This document shows, one piece after another, positions 18,503 through 28,233 of a stretch of 64,000 bases of DNA; position 1 is the stretch's first letter, and each line of letters begins with the position of its first letter. Source of the stretch: an uncultured Clostridia bacterium. Its GTDB lineage: Bacteria > Bacillota > Clostridia > TANB77 > CAG-508. The stretch spans positions 46,896 through 110,895 of the forward strand of contig CASCUT010000002.1 of the NCBI GenBank assembly GCA_949155365.1, read 5' to 3'. The position numbers and the translations under genes were made by a program. The notes beneath the pieces were generated by a model. That model did not search any database and was not told the origin of the DNA. It saw only the letters and a list, made by a program, of their open reading frames with translations.

Positions 18503-21500
18503 GTGGATGAATTAGAAATATTTGATAAAATTAAAATTGGCTTAGCATCAGATGAACAAATTAGAGAATGGTCAAAAGGAGAAGTAAAAAAACCAGAGAC
18601 CATTAACTATAGAACATTAAAACCAGAAAAAGATGGTCTATTCTGTGAAAGAATATTTGGACCAACCAAAGACTGGGAATGTCATTGTGGTAAATATAAA
18701 AGGGTAAGATATAAAGGAATTGTCTGCGACCGTTGTGGTGTAGAAGTAACCAAATCAAAAGTAAGACGTGAAAGAATGGGACATATCGAACTTGCAGCAC
18801 CAGTTGCTCATATTTGGTATTTTAAAGGAATCCCATCTAGAATTGCACTTATGCTTGATATCTCACCTAGAAACCTAGAAAAAATTGTATACTTTGCTTC
18901 TTATATCGTAACCGATAAAGGGTCATCAGGGCTTATGAAATGCCAAGTATTAACCGAAAAAGAATATCATGAAGCAGTAGAAAAATATGGCTTTGGAAGC
19001 TTCAAAGCAGAAATGGGAGCAGAAGCATTAGAAAAACTATTAAGAGAGATTGACTTAGAAAAATTATCTGCAAAATTGAAAAAAGAATTAGAAAATGCAA
19101 GTGAGCAAAAGAAAGCAAAACTAGTAAAACGTTTAGATACAGTAGAATCTTTTAGATTATCTGGAAATCGTCCAGAATGGATGGTAATGAACGTAATACC
19201 AGTTATTCCACCAGAATTAAGACCAATGGTACAATTAGATGGTGGTAGATTTGCTACCTCTGATTTAAATGACTTATACAGAAGAGTAATCAATAGAAAT
19301 AACCGTCTAAAAAGATTAATTGAATTAGGAGCACCAGAAATCATTAAAAGAAATGAAAAAAGAATGCTTCAAGAATCCGTAGACGCCTTAATTGATAACT
19401 CAAGACGTGGTCGTCCTGTAACAGGAGCTGGAAACAGAGCCCTAAAATCCTTATCTGACATGTTAAAAGGAAAACAAGGTCGTTTCCGTCAAAACTTACT
19501 TGGAAAACGTGTTGACTACTCTGGACGTTCCGTTATCGTAGTAGGACCAGAACTAAAACTATATCAATGTGGTCTTCCAAAAGAAATGGCAGTCGAATTA
19601 TTCAAACCATTTGTTATGAAAGAATTAGTAGGAAGAGGAATTGCACACAATATTAAAAACGCAAAAAGAATGGTAGAAAGATTACGTCCAGAAGTATGGG
19701 ATATCCTAGAAGACGTTATCAAAGACCATCCAGTTATGCTAAACCGTGCGCCAACATTACATAGACTTGGTATTCAAGCATTTGAACCAGTATTAGTAGA
19801 AGGTAGAGCAATAAAACTACATCCATTAGTATGTACGGCATTCAATGCTGACTTCGACGGTGACCAAATGGCAATTCACGTTCCATTATCACCAGAAGCA
19901 CAAGCAGAAGCAAGATATTTAATGTTATCGGTAAACAACCTATTAAAACCACAAGATGGTAAACCAGTAACCATTCCAACCCAAGATATGATTTTAGGAA
20001 GTTACTATTTAACTATGGAAGTACCAGGAGAAACAGGAGAAGGAAAATACTTCTCATCTCCAGAAGAAGCTATCATTGCTTATGAAAACAAAGAAGTAGG
20101 AATGCATGCAAAAATACAAGTACGTATGAGCAAAATAGATGAAGAAGGAATGGAAAGACATAAAAAGGTAGAAACAACCGTAGGAAGAATTATCTACAAC
20201 AAAGGAATTCCACAAGACTTAGGATTTGTAGATAGAAGTAATCCAGAAAACGAATTTGAGCCAGAAATCAATTTCGTAGTAAACAAGAAAAAATTAGGAA
20301 AAATCGTAGAAAAGAGTATTAACCAATATGGACTAAATCCTTCTGCAGAATTATTAGACTATATCAAATCAACAGGTTTCAAATATTCAACAACAGGTGG
20401 TATTACCGTTTCTATCGAAGACGTAAAAGTGCCAGAAGCAAAGAAAGAGCTTCTAGAAAAAGCACAAGCAGAAGTAGACAATGTCTTAAAACAATATAGA
20501 CGTGGTTTAATTACCGAAGAAGAAAGATATCAATCCGTTATTAAAATCTGGGAAAGAGCAACCGATGAAGTAAAAGATGCAATGAAAGCAAACTTTACTG
20601 CATTAAACCCAGTATTCATGATGTCAGACTCTGGAGCTCGTGGTAACTTAGACCAATTGAAACAAATCGCAGGTATGCGTGGTCTGATGGCAAGTACAAC
20701 AGGTAAAACTGTAGAAATTCCAATCAAGTCATCTTTCCGTGAAGGTCTAGATGCTCTAGAATACTTCATTTCTGCCCATGGTGCACGTAAAGGTCTATCC
20801 GATACAGCGCTAAGAACAGCAGACTCTGGATACTTAACTAGAAGATTAGTAGACGTATCACAAGACATTATTGTAAGAGAACATGACTGCTCAACCCATG
20901 ATGGAATTAGTTTAACTGCAATCAAAGATGGAAATCAAGTCATTGAAACATTACAAGAAAGATTAATTGGACGTTATCCATTAGAAGATATCAAACATCC
21001 TGAAACAGGAGAAGTAATTGTAGATACCAATACCATGATTAACGATAAAACAGCAGATGCTATTGTAGAAGCAGGAATTGAAGAAGTATCTGTACGTTCG
21101 GTATTTGGATGTAGAACAAAACATGGAGTATGTTCAAAATGTTATGGTATGAGTTTAGCAAGCCGTGAAGAAGCAAACATTGGTGAAACTGTAGGTATTA
21201 TCGCAGCACAATCCATTGGTGAGCCTGGTACACAGCTTACTATGAGAACCATCCACTCTGGTGGTGTTGCTGGTGTTGCCGATATTACACAAGGTCTTCC
21301 TAGAGTCGAGGAATTATTCGAAGCTAGAAAACCAAAGGGACTAGCAATTATTACAGAAATTGATGGAACCGTAAAAATTGAAGAAGACAAGAAGAGAAAA
21401 AGCGTTGTAGTTACTTCAAAAGGAGATAGCAAATCTTACGTTATCCCATTTGGTTCAAAACTAAAAGTAAGAGAAGGAGACGAAGTAAAAGCAGGTCAAC

Positions 21501-22054
21501 CTCTAACAGAAGGTTCTGTTAATCCAAATGAACTATTAGCGATTAAAGGACCAGACGGAGTATATAACTACTTAGTACAAGAAGTACAAAGAGTATATCG
21601 TAACCAAGGTGTTGATATCAACGATAAACACATTGAAGTAATCGGTAGACAAATGCTTAAGAAAGTAAGAGTAGAAGACAATGGAGATACCAACATGTTT
21701 GCAGGTTCTCTAGTAGATATGTATGAATTCGAAGACATGAACAAGCAAGCAATCGAAGAAGGAAAACGTCCTGCAACAGGAAAACGTATCCTACTTGGAA
21801 TCACAAAAGCATCTCTTGCAACAGACAGCTTCTTATCAGCAGCTTCTTTCCAAGAAACAACAAGAGTACTAACAGAAGCAGCAATCAAGGGAAAAGTAGA
21901 CGAACTAATCGGACTAAAAGAAAACGTAATCATCGGTAAACTAATCCCAGCAGGAACAGGACTAAACAAATACAGAAATACACATATTAATACAGAAGCA
22001 CAAGAAGAAACAGAAAACACCGAAGAACAACAAGAAGCAGTAGTAACTGAATAA
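18503..22054 (+). CDS. rpoC: DNA-directed RNA polymerase subunit beta'
   Basis: The 1183-residue beta' subunit starts with GTG after RBS AAGGGGGGC. It has an N-terminal zinc ribbon ([20 protein letters not shown]), the catalytic [12 protein letters not shown] near residues 446-458 that holds the active-site magnesium, the bridge-helix/trigger-loop region ('[20 protein letters not shown]', '[13 protein letters not shown]') and the second zinc site ([13 protein letters not shown]). The C-terminus ends in a short Glu/Gln-rich tail. It assembles with beta, alpha and omega into core RNA polymerase. It is co-transcribed with rpoB and ended by a strong terminator. Confidence 0.99.
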   Translation: MDELEIFDKIKIGLASDEQIREWSKGEVKKPETINYRTLKPEKDGLFCERIFGPTKDWECHCGKYKRVRYKGIVCDRCGVEVTKSKVRRERMGHIELAAPVAHIWYFKGIPSRIALMLDISPRNLEKIVYFASYIVTDKGSSGLMKCQVLTEKEYHEAVEKYGFGSFKAEMGAEALEKLLREIDLEKLSAKLKKELENASEQKKAKLVKRLDTVESFRLSGNRPEWMVMNVIPVIPPELRPMVQLDGGRFATSDLNDLYRRVINRNNRLKRLIELGAPEIIKRNEKRMLQESVDALIDNSRRGRPVTGAGNRALKSLSDMLKGKQGRFRQNLLGKRVDYSGRSVIVVGPELKLYQCGLPKEMAVELFKPFVMKELVGRGIAHNIKNAKRMVERLRPEVWDILEDVIKDHPVMLNRAPTLHRLGIQAFEPVLVEGRAIKLHPLVCTAFNADFDGDQMAIHVPLSPEAQAEARYLMLSVNNLLKPQDGKPVTIPTQDMILGSYYLTMEVPGETGEGKYFSSPEEAIIAYENKEVGMHAKIQVRMSKIDEEGMERHKKVETTVGRIIYNKGIPQDLGFVDRSNPENEFEPEINFVVNKKKLGKIVEKSINQYGLNPSAELLDYIKSTGFKYSTTGGITVSIEDVKVPEAKKELLEKAQAEVDNVLKQYRRGLITEEERYQSVIKIWERATDEVKDAMKANFTALNPVFMMSDSGARGNLDQLKQIAGMRGLMASTTGKTVEIPIKSSFREGLDALEYFISAHGARKGLSDTALRTADSGYLTRRLVDVSQDIIVREHDCSTHDGISLTAIKDGNQVIETLQERLIGRYPLEDIKHPETGEVIVDTNTMINDKTADAIVEAGIEEVSVRSVFGCRTKHGVCSKCYGMSLASREEANIGETVGIIAAQSIGEPGTQLTMRTIHSGGVAGVADITQGLPRVEELFEARKPKGLAIITEIDGTVKIEEDKKRKSVVVTSKGDSKSYVIPFGSKLKVREGDEVKAGQPLTEGSVNPNELLAIKGPDGVYNYLVQEVQRVYRNQGVDINDKHIEVIGRQMLKKVRVEDNGDTNMFAGSLVDMYEFEDMNKQAIEEGKRPATGKRILLGITKASLATDSFLSAASFQETTRVLTEAAIKGKVDELIGLKENVIIGKLIPAGTGLNKYRNTHINTEAQEETENTEEQQEAVVTE

Positions 22055-22063
22055 GAAAAGGAA

Positions 22064-22100
22064 AAAAGAGATTTTTAGGAAACACCTAAAAATCTCTTTT
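22064..22100 (+). terminator. rpoBC terminator
   Basis: AAAAGAGATTTTTAGG and CCTAAAAATCTCTTTT pair perfectly around AAACA. A near-identical stem follows the rubrerythrin gene at 61.4 kb. Confidence 0.92.
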
Positions 22101-22246
22101 AAAATGCTTGAAATCCTTTTAAGTATGTTACTTTTTTATTACTAATTAAAAAATTAAGAAAAAACAATATGCTAATTTAAAATACTTTTAAAAGTAAATT
22201 GAATAAAAAAGATAAAAAAAGAAAAAATAAAAAAGAGGGTGGAGAG

Positions 22247-22516
22247 ATGAAAGAAAAAATTAAAAAATTACAAAAAACATTAAATGAATGGAATGAAAAA
22301 AATATATTAGTAAAAGAAGAAGGATTTTTGAAAAGCAAATATAAAATAGAAAAAATGAAATATGATATAAATTATGAAATACTAACCATAATAGGAAAAG
22401 AAGAAAGATACATAAAAATTAATTTAAATCAAATATATAAAATAGAACAAAAAGGCAACCAAATAAAAATATACTTAGATAATGATATGACAATTTCACT
22501 AGAAGTAGAAACGTAA
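22247..22516 (+). CDS. Hypothetical small protein, 89 residues
   Basis: ATG 22247 with RBS GGGTGGAG is preferred over an upstream TTG (22199). The N-terminal half is Lys/Glu-rich and probably helical ('KIKKLQKTLNEWNEKN'). The C-terminal half alternates charged and Ile/Leu residues with several Tyr, suggesting a small beta fold ('YIKINLNQIYKIEQKG'). There is no signal peptide, membrane segment or known motif. It faces the ribbon-helix-helix gene, with only 17 bases between the two stops. Confidence 0.6.
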   Translation: MKEKIKKLQKTLNEWNEKNILVKEEGFLKSKYKIEKMKYDINYEILTIIGKEERYIKINLNQIYKIEQKGNQIKIYLDNDMTISLEVET

Positions 22517-22553
22517 AAGATAGACAAAACTGTCTACCTACCTTTACGTTTCA
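22507..22553. terminator. Bidirectional hairpin between convergent genes
   Basis: GAAACGTAAA and TTTACGTTTC, extended by GATAGACA and TGTCTACC, form an imperfect stem that overlaps both stop codons. Confidence 0.5.
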
Positions 22554-22743
22554 AATTTTCTAATTGCATTTTATCCTGTTCATCTAAATTACTCATGGAA
22601 AAAGAAAGCAATGATATTACAATCTTATTAAACGATAAATTTTTAAGATCCGCCAGTAATTGAACTTCTTCTACAATATCTTCTGGTAGACGAAGAGTTT
22701 TACTAACACCACTATGATTTTCTGGTATTTTTAATTTATTCAT
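22534..22743 (-). CDS. Ribbon-helix-helix (CopG/Arc-like) regulator
   Basis: The protein has 69 residues. 'SGVSKTLRLPEDIVEEVQLLADLKNLSFNKIVISLL' has the beta strand, helix, turn, helix order of RHH DNA-binding proteins, with alternating strand residues K-T-L-R-L. RBS GGAGG is at 22746-22750 on the minus strand. It is transcribed away from the RCC1 pilin-like gene, with about 120 bases between them, so it may regulate that gene or itself. No toxin gene is next to it, so I do not call it an antitoxin. Confidence 0.75.
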   Translation of the reverse strand: MNKLKIPENHSGVSKTLRLPEDIVEEVQLLADLKNLSFNKIVISLLSFSMSNLDEQDKMQLENLKRKGR

Positions 22744-22803
22744 ACACTACCTCCTGCAAGTATTCTACAATAGAAAAACACACAAATATGCACCCAAAAA
22801 CGC

Positions 22804-22832
22804 TTGCAAACAAAATGCAGATATGGTAGGAT
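22804..22832 (+). promoter_or_regulatory. Promoter of the RCC1 pilin-like gene
   Basis: TTGCAA, 17 bases, TAGGAT, about 30 bases upstream of the ATG. It lies in the divergent region with the ribbon-helix-helix gene. Confidence 0.5.
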
Positions 22833-22862
22833 AAAGAAAATAAAAGGAAAGGTAGAAAACAA

Positions 22863-24827
22863 ATGAAAAAAATAAAAAACAAGTTACAAGAAGAAAAAGG
22901 AATTACCCTAATAGCACTAGTAATCACCATTATCGTACTAATTATTTTAGCAGGAATTAGTATTCAATTATTGTTAGGAGAAAACGGAATTATTACAAAA
23001 GCAAAAAAGGGAAAAGGAGACTATCAAGAAGCTTCAGTAAGAGAAAAAGTAGAGATGGCACTAGTAGATTATAATTCAGATAAAATAACAAATGGAGAAG
23101 ATGGCAAAGTAGAGGAAGCTTTGAATAAATTGCTAGATAATGAAACGTTTGAGGATATCGAAATAGAAGAAAATATAGGAGTAATTGATGACTATGAAGT
23201 TACTTTGTCCAAAGAAAAGGGAGAAATTATCATAGAAAGTATTGATAAAGTAACAGGGAGTTTAAGACTAAGATGCAAATTAAGTACAAGAGAATATACG
23301 AATGAAACTATAACAATTAATGTAAAGGCTACAGGGAATATAACGAAAGTAATCAAGCCAGATAACACAGAAACAACACCAATAAATGGAAAAGTAGAGA
23401 TTGATTATCCAGTAAACGAGAATGGAACTTATACATTTAAAGCAGAAGATACAGAAGGAAATTCCGTGGAAAAAGAAGTAGTAGTAAATAACATTGATAC
23501 ATTACCACCAAAAGACTTTAGCATAACAGTAGAAGAAGCAAATAAAAAGTTAATTATTATAGGAAATACAGAAGATGAAGAAGAAACAGAAACGTCGGCA
23601 TGTAGTGGAATTGATAAATATGAATATTTCGTAAAGAAACCGAGTGAAGTAGAATATCCTCAAATGCCATATACAACAAATGAAATAGAAATCACAGAAT
23701 ATGGAAATTATATAGTGAAAGTAATTGCTTATGATAAGGTGGGAAATAGAAAGGAAAGCACTGAAATAACAATTAAAGTAAACGTAAAATTTGATAAAGT
23801 GTCAGTAGGTAGTAACCATATTTTAGCAATAGATACAGAAGGTAATTTATGGGCAGGAGGAAGCAATTCATATGGACAATTAGGAGATGGAACTAAAATA
23901 GATAGAGTAACTCCGATTCAAATAACGACAGAAAAAAAATTCAAAGAGATAGTGGCAGGCGATTACCATTCTTTAGCAATAGATAAAGAGGGAAAATTAT
24001 GGTCTTGGGGTAGAAATCAAAAAGGGCAACTAGGAAATAACACTACAACAGATTCTAATAATCTTATTAGAGTGCAAGTAGAAGATAGTATTTCTTTTAA
24101 AGCGATTGCAGCAGGTATTATAAATAGTATGGCGATAGATGAAAATGGAACTTTATGGACATGGGGAGATAATAGTCATGGACAATTAGGAAATGGAACT
24201 ACATCTTTAGGAAAAGTACCAGTAAAAATAAAAGAAGAAACGAAATTTAAAAAAGTAGTTTTACCATTAGGTATTACAGAAGTACAATGTTTAGCAATAG
24301 ATGAAGAAAACAATTTATGGGGATGGGGAAACAATGCATGGGGACAAGTAGGTGATGGAACGAAAACAACAAGAACTTCCCCAACCTTAGTAAAATCAGG
24401 AACAAAGTTTAACGAAGTAGGTGCTGGATTTTGGGGAAGTATGGCTCAAACAACGGAAGGTGAACTATGGTCTTGGGGGTATAGTGGAAATAATGGTCAG
24501 TTAGCAGATTCAACAAATCAAATTAGACCAAATCCATGGAAAAATCCAACATGGAAGAAGCTTAACTCTTTTACAACACGTTATCAATATGGTGGTGGAA
24601 TAGATGAGGAAGGAAACTTATGGCTTTGGGGAACAAATGGTTCAGGACAAATAGGGGACGGAACCAAAACAACTAGAAAAGAACAAACACTAATAAGAAC
24701 AGATGTAAAATTTAAAGAAATGTCAACGGGAAGTCAGGCTAGTGCTGCAATAGATAGAGAAGGAAATCTTTGGACGTGGGGTTATATTCTTAATAAAACA
24801 GTATTAATACCAACGAAAGTATTTTAG
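22863..24827 (+). CDS. Pilin-like anchored protein with Ig-like domains and seven RCC1 repeats
   Basis: The protein has 654 residues. The N-terminal leader MKKIKNKLQEEKG is followed by the pilin-like helix ITLIALVITIIVLIILAG; position +5 after the Gly is Ala, not Glu. Residues about 40-120 are helical. Residues about 130-310 hold Ig-like modules similar in style to those of the dockerin protein ('GTYTFKAEDTEGNSVEKEVVV', 'YDKVGNR'). Residues about 310-654 contain seven RCC1-type repeats with the signature 'AIDEEGNLW.WG.N..GQLGDGT', enough for one seven-bladed beta propeller. Bacterial RCC1 proteins are poorly characterised; binding of protein, lipid or DNA is possible. It appears monocistronic. 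RBS AAAGG is 9 bases from the ATG. Confidence 0.85.
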   Translation: MKKIKNKLQEEKGITLIALVITIIVLIILAGISIQLLLGENGIITKAKKGKGDYQEASVREKVEMALVDYNSDKITNGEDGKVEEALNKLLDNETFEDIEIEENIGVIDDYEVTLSKEKGEIIIESIDKVTGSLRLRCKLSTREYTNETITINVKATGNITKVIKPDNTETTPINGKVEIDYPVNENGTYTFKAEDTEGNSVEKEVVVNNIDTLPPKDFSITVEEANKKLIIIGNTEDEEETETSACSGIDKYEYFVKKPSEVEYPQMPYTTNEIEITEYGNYIVKVIAYDKVGNRKESTEITIKVNVKFDKVSVGSNHILAIDTEGNLWAGGSNSYGQLGDGTKIDRVTPIQITTEKKFKEIVAGDYHSLAIDKEGKLWSWGRNQKGQLGNNTTTDSNNLIRVQVEDSISFKAIAAGIINSMAIDENGTLWTWGDNSHGQLGNGTTSLGKVPVKIKEETKFKKVVLPLGITEVQCLAIDEENNLWGWGNNAWGQVGDGTKTTRTSPTLVKSGTKFNEVGAGFWGSMAQTTEGELWSWGYSGNNGQLADSTNQIRPNPWKNPTWKKLNSFTTRYQYGGGIDEEGNLWLWGTNGSGQIGDGTKTTRKEQTLIRTDVKFKEMSTGSQASAAIDREGNLWTWGYILNKTVLIPTKVF

Positions 24828-24877
24828 TTTTTTTGATTTTGAGGATATACCAAAAATCTAATTTTGAAAATGAAGAT

Positions 24878-24905
24878 GGAGATTTTGTTTATAAACAAAA
24901 TCTCC
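24878..24905. repeat. Perfect 28-bp palindrome related to R1
   Basis: GGAGATTTTGTTTA followed directly by its own reverse complement. GGAGATTTTGT matches the R1 core, so this is probably a derived copy. Confidence 0.65.
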
Positions 24906-24926
24906 ACTCTTATGTTATGTCTAAAT

Positions 24927-24959
24927 AAGGAAAGTTTTGAGTATACGAAAACTTTCCTT
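24927..24959 (+). terminator. Hairpin downstream of the RCC1 gene
   Basis: AAGGAAAGTTTT and AAAACTTTCCTT pair around an 8-9 base loop. The T-rich tail (GACTTTTTC) is offset, so termination may be partial. Confidence 0.55.
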
Positions 24960-25007
24960 GACTTTTTCAGGAAAGTATTAAATAATAAAAGAAAAAGGAG
25001 GAGAGAA

Positions 25008-26291
25008 ATGAAAACAGTAATTAAAAATGCAACCTTAATATCCATAAGTGAAAAAAGAGAGAAAATAGAAGAAAAAGTAGATATAGAAATAGAAAATACA
25101 CAAATAACAAAAATAGAGAAAAACATACCAATAGATGGAGCAGATAAAATAATAGATGCTACCGGAAAAATCGTAATGCCAGGGCTTATTAATACACATG
25201 CTCATGTTCCAATGAGTATTTTTAGAGAAACCGTAGATGGGTATTCTTTACAAGAGTGGTTAACACAAAAAATATGGCCCATGGAAGATAAACTAACAGA
25301 GGAAGATATTTATGATGCTTCCTTATTATCCTTTATTGAAATGATAAAAACAGGGACGACCACCATTAATGATATGTATTTTATGACAGAAGACATTATT
25401 AAGGCAGCGAAAAAGGCAAAAATAAGACTTCAAACTTCTAGGACACTAATGGGGCAAGATGACGAAGCAGGAAATAAAAGAATAGAAGAATTAGAAGCAT
25501 TACTAGAAAAAGAAGCTGGAAAAGATGAACTAATTACATTCAATGTAGGTGTACATGGGTTATACACAAGTAGTAGAGAATATGTGAATAAGTGTGCTAA
25601 CTACGCACAGAAAAAAGGACTTCCAATCCATATTCATTTCTGTGAAAACACAAAAGAAGTAGAAGACATTAAGCAAAATTATCAAACTTCACCAACAGAA
25701 GTATTAAAACAAGAACTAAGTAATGTAAAACTAATTTTAGCTCATAGTGTAAAAGTAGACGAAAAAGAGATAGAAGAATTAAAAAAATTAAATGTCAGTA
25801 TTTCTCACTGCCCTATTAGCAATCTAAAACTAGGTTGCGGAGTTGCTAACATAACCGAAATGCTAAAACAAGGAATAAATGTTACCATAGGAACCGATGG
25901 ACAAGGAAGTGGAAGCAATTTAGACTTATTTGAACAAATGAAATATACAGCCTTACTACAAAAAGGAATACAAGAAGATGCTACCGTACTTCCAGCCTAC
26001 GAAGTACTAAAAATGGCAACCATCAATGGTGCAAAAGCATTAGGGCTAGAAGAAAAAATAGGAAGTATCGAAGAAGGAAAAAAAGCAGATATTATTCTAT
26101 TAGATTTAAACGAAGCTGTAACAAATCCAATAAACGATATATATTCTGACATTGTATATAATGCAAAAGGAACAAATGTAGTAACCACCATCATAAATGG
26201 AAGAGTCGTGATGGAAAACAGAAAAATAGAACAAGAAGAAAACCAAATATATGAAAAATGTAAAAAAATCATTGATAGAATAAAGGCTTAA
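25008..26291 (+). CDS. mtaD: 5-methylthioadenosine/S-adenosylhomocysteine deaminase
   Basis: This 427-residue amidohydrolase resembles MtaD/SAH deaminase, which hydrolyses the adenine amino group of methylthioadenosine and S-adenosylhomocysteine in sulfur-metabolite salvage. The metal and catalytic residues are visible: NTHAHVPMS, 'HIHFCENTKEVE', 'LAHSVKVDE', 'SHCPISNLKLGCG' and GTDGQGSGSNLD. I chose ATG 25008, with AAGGAGGAG just upstream; the frame extends to 24864 but those 48 residues are a read-through of repeat sequence. The C-terminus returns to the beta sandwich ('GKKADIILLDL'). The exact substrate among adenosine derivatives is not certain. Confidence 0.9.
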   Translation: MKTVIKNATLISISEKREKIEEKVDIEIENTQITKIEKNIPIDGADKIIDATGKIVMPGLINTHAHVPMSIFRETVDGYSLQEWLTQKIWPMEDKLTEEDIYDASLLSFIEMIKTGTTTINDMYFMTEDIIKAAKKAKIRLQTSRTLMGQDDEAGNKRIEELEALLEKEAGKDELITFNVGVHGLYTSSREYVNKCANYAQKKGLPIHIHFCENTKEVEDIKQNYQTSPTEVLKQELSNVKLILAHSVKVDEKEIEELKKLNVSISHCPISNLKLGCGVANITEMLKQGINVTIGTDGQGSGSNLDLFEQMKYTALLQKGIQEDATVLPAYEVLKMATINGAKALGLEEKIGSIEEGKKADIILLDLNEAVTNPINDIYSDIVYNAKGTNVVTTIINGRVVMENRKIEQEENQIYEKCKKIIDRIKA

Positions 26292-26305
26292 ATAAATAGC
26301 ATATT

Positions 26306-26334
26306 TTGACATTTTTTGCTTTCCAGTGTATAAT
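26306..26334 (+). promoter_or_regulatory. Consensus sigma-A promoter
   Basis: TTGACA, 17 bases, TATAAT: a perfect consensus, starting 14 bases after the mtaD stop and about 36 bases before the next ATG. Confidence 0.9.
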
Positions 26335-26369
26335 AGAACTAGATAGGCATATGCAAAGGAGGAAACAAT

Positions 26370-27239
26370 ATGAGCAAACGAATGAATATTGATAAAAAAA
26401 TAGAAGAAAGTGCTAAAAACTGGTTTGTAAGAAATCAAAAAAAAGAAAATCAGGCTTTAGCTAAAACGTGGTTTAAAGATAATAAAGAAGAAGTAATAGA
26501 AGAATATCTAGAAAAACATCCTAAAACAAAGGAAGAATATCAAAATAAAAAGAAAATGTTATTAAGAATAAAACTATTACTTGGTAGTGCAGGACTAGTA
26601 GCAACTACTCTAACAGGTGCTTATGTAGCAAAAAATCATCAAAAAGAAGATAATACAAGAATAGAACAAGAAGTAGAAAATAGAATAGAAACAGAAGAAA
26701 ACACCTATGAAGAGTTTTTTAAAGAAGCAAGAAACATAGAAAATATAAAGAAAAGAGAAGAATTCATTACCAACCAAACAAAGCAAAATATAGTAGAAGC
26801 TTATAATCAAGAACATGAAGAAAATCCAATCACAGCAGAAAGATTAGAAACACTAATCCTAAATGAATTTGTATTACAAAAAAAAGATAGAATAGGAAAC
26901 TATACCTATGAGCGAGTTCCTCAAAATGTACAATATGAGCAGACAGAAACGCAAAAACTAGTAAAAATTGGTGTACTATATGACTTTCGAGTAGATGGAA
27001 AAACAGTAGCTGTATTTAATCGAAACGGAGAAGTAATACAAGACAAAAACATAGAAAAGCAAGATATGAGCTTTCAAAAAATGGTAAGTATGGTAAAACA
27101 ATCAGAAAAACTAAAAGAAATATATCGTTATCCAAGTAATGAACAAGAAAAAAGAGAAGCAGAACAAACTTATCAAGAAATATCAAACAACCTAACAGAA
27201 AAAAGCGAACCAGAAAATAAAGAAAAAATAATAGATTAA
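26370..27239 (+). CDS. Hypothetical single-pass membrane protein, 289 residues
   Basis: Residues 1-68 are highly charged and helical and contain a repeated pattern, 'AKNWFVRNQKKENQ' then 'AKTWFKDNKEEV'. One membrane helix follows (about 71-90, 'LLLGSAGLVATTLTGAYVA'). The remaining 200 residues are probably outside: Glu/Lys-rich helices, a central segment (about 150-235) that may fold ('KLVKIGVLYDFRVDGKTVAVFN'), and a charged tail. I recognise no family. It has a consensus promoter and RBS AAAGGAGG, so it is likely well expressed. An R2 inverted repeat starts at its stop codon and serves as terminator. Confidence 0.7.
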   Translation: MSKRMNIDKKIEESAKNWFVRNQKKENQALAKTWFKDNKEEVIEEYLEKHPKTKEEYQNKKKMLLRIKLLLGSAGLVATTLTGAYVAKNHQKEDNTRIEQEVENRIETEENTYEEFFKEARNIENIKKREEFITNQTKQNIVEAYNQEHEENPITAERLETLILNEFVLQKKDRIGNYTYERVPQNVQYEQTETQKLVKIGVLYDFRVDGKTVAVFNRNGEVIQDKNIEKQDMSFQKMVSMVKQSEKLKEIYRYPSNEQEKREAEQTYQEISNNLTEKSEPENKEKIID

Positions 27240-27340
27240 ATTTTAGGGACGGGTCTAAAAATTTAATAAGGATAGAAAACAATATTTTATCAATATTAGA
27301 ACCTTATTAATTAAATTTTTAGACCCGTCCCTAAAATTTA
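27237..27340. repeat. R2 repeat, inverted pair (terminator-like)
   Basis: Arms 27237-27272 and 27302-27340 contain TTTTAGGGACGGGTCTAAAA and its complement, flanking about 30 bases; ATAAGG and CCTTAT extend the pairing. It begins within the stop codon of the preceding gene. Confidence 0.85.
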
Positions 27341-27359
27341 TAAAAATCTTATAAAATGC

Positions 27360-27388
27360 TTGTACAAATAGGAAGAATATGATATAAA
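27360..27388 (+). promoter_or_regulatory. Promoter of the PhoB/WalR-type operon
   Basis: TTGTAC, 17 bases, TATAAA, about 40 bases before the ATG. Confidence 0.6.
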
Positions 27389-27430
27389 TAGTATAAAATA
27401 AGCACAGTAGAAAAGAAAGGCGGATTTTCT

Positions 27431-28162
27431 ATGGAAGAAAATTTTGATAAAAAAACAATTCTAATTGTGGATGATGAAAAAACAATTGTTGATATGTTAG
27501 TATATAATCTACAAAAGGAAGGATATAACACATTAGAAGCAAATGATGGAGAAGAGGCAGTTCGTATAGCACTAGAAGAAAAGCCAAATTTAGTATTATT
27601 AGACATTATGCTTCCAAAAATGGATGGATTAGCAGTTTGCAAAAGAATTAGACAAACTTTAAATATTCCAATTTTAATGATATCAGCAAAAGATGAAGAG
27701 ATTGATAAAATATTAGGCTTGGAGTTAGGTGCCGATGACTACATCACAAAACCATTTAGTGTAAGAGAATTAGTAGCAAGAGTAAAAGCAAATTTAAGAA
27801 AGGCAGAACTTACAACAGGTGGTGCAAAGGTAAATGAAAATGAGTCAAAAGTAGAAACGAATGTGATTACAGTAGGAGATTTGAGACTAGATTTAAACAA
27901 ATTCGAAGTAAGAGTAAGAGGCGAAGTGATGGATTTGACACTAAGAGAATTTGAAGTATTAAAATATCTAGCAAATCAACCAGGACAAGTAGTAACAAGA
28001 GAAATATTACTAGAAAAAGTGTGGGGGTATGAATATTATGGAGATATTCGTACGGTAGATGTTACTGTACGAAGAATTCGCGAAAAAATAGAGAAAGATA
28101 CCTCGAATCCAAAAATATTAATTACCAAAAGAGGCGTTGGTTATTATATCGCATCAAAATAG
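27431..28162 (+). CDS. Response regulator, PhoB/WalR type
   Basis: The protein has 243 residues: a receiver domain with VDDEK, phospho-acceptor Asp58 in LVLLDIMLPKMDG, a conserved Ser in ILMISAK and Lys in ITKPF; then a winged helix (about 145-240) with 'LTLREFEVLKYLA', 'VWGYEYYGDIRTVDVTVRRIREK' and 'ITKRGVGYYI'. The recognition helix with TVDVTVRRIREKIE is typical of the WalR/PhoP/PhoB class. RBS AAAGGCGG. The partner kinase follows after 71 bases that hold a hairpin (28174-28206). Whether it controls wall metabolism (WalR) or phosphate (PhoP) cannot be decided; no yycH, yycI or pst genes are nearby. Confidence 0.93.
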   Translation: MEENFDKKTILIVDDEKTIVDMLVYNLQKEGYNTLEANDGEEAVRIALEEKPNLVLLDIMLPKMDGLAVCKRIRQTLNIPILMISAKDEEIDKILGLELGADDYITKPFSVRELVARVKANLRKAELTTGGAKVNENESKVETNVITVGDLRLDLNKFEVRVRGEVMDLTLREFEVLKYLANQPGQVVTREILLEKVWGYEYYGDIRTVDVTVRRIREKIEKDTSNPKILITKRGVGYYIASK

Positions 28163-28233
28163 AAAAGAATAAGGTGCACGAAAAGTGGAAAGCTCTTTTT
28201 GTGCATTTCGTTTTTGTATAAGGAGAAAATACA

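Noticed and set aside
22534..22743. RHH protein as antitoxin with the 89-residue gene as toxin
   Set aside because: The genes are convergent, not an operon, and the 89-residue protein shows no toxin motif.
24864..25007. N-terminal extension of MtaD by 48 residues
   Set aside because: It crosses the R1-derived palindrome and a hairpin; AAGGAGG fits ATG 25008, and the family starts there.
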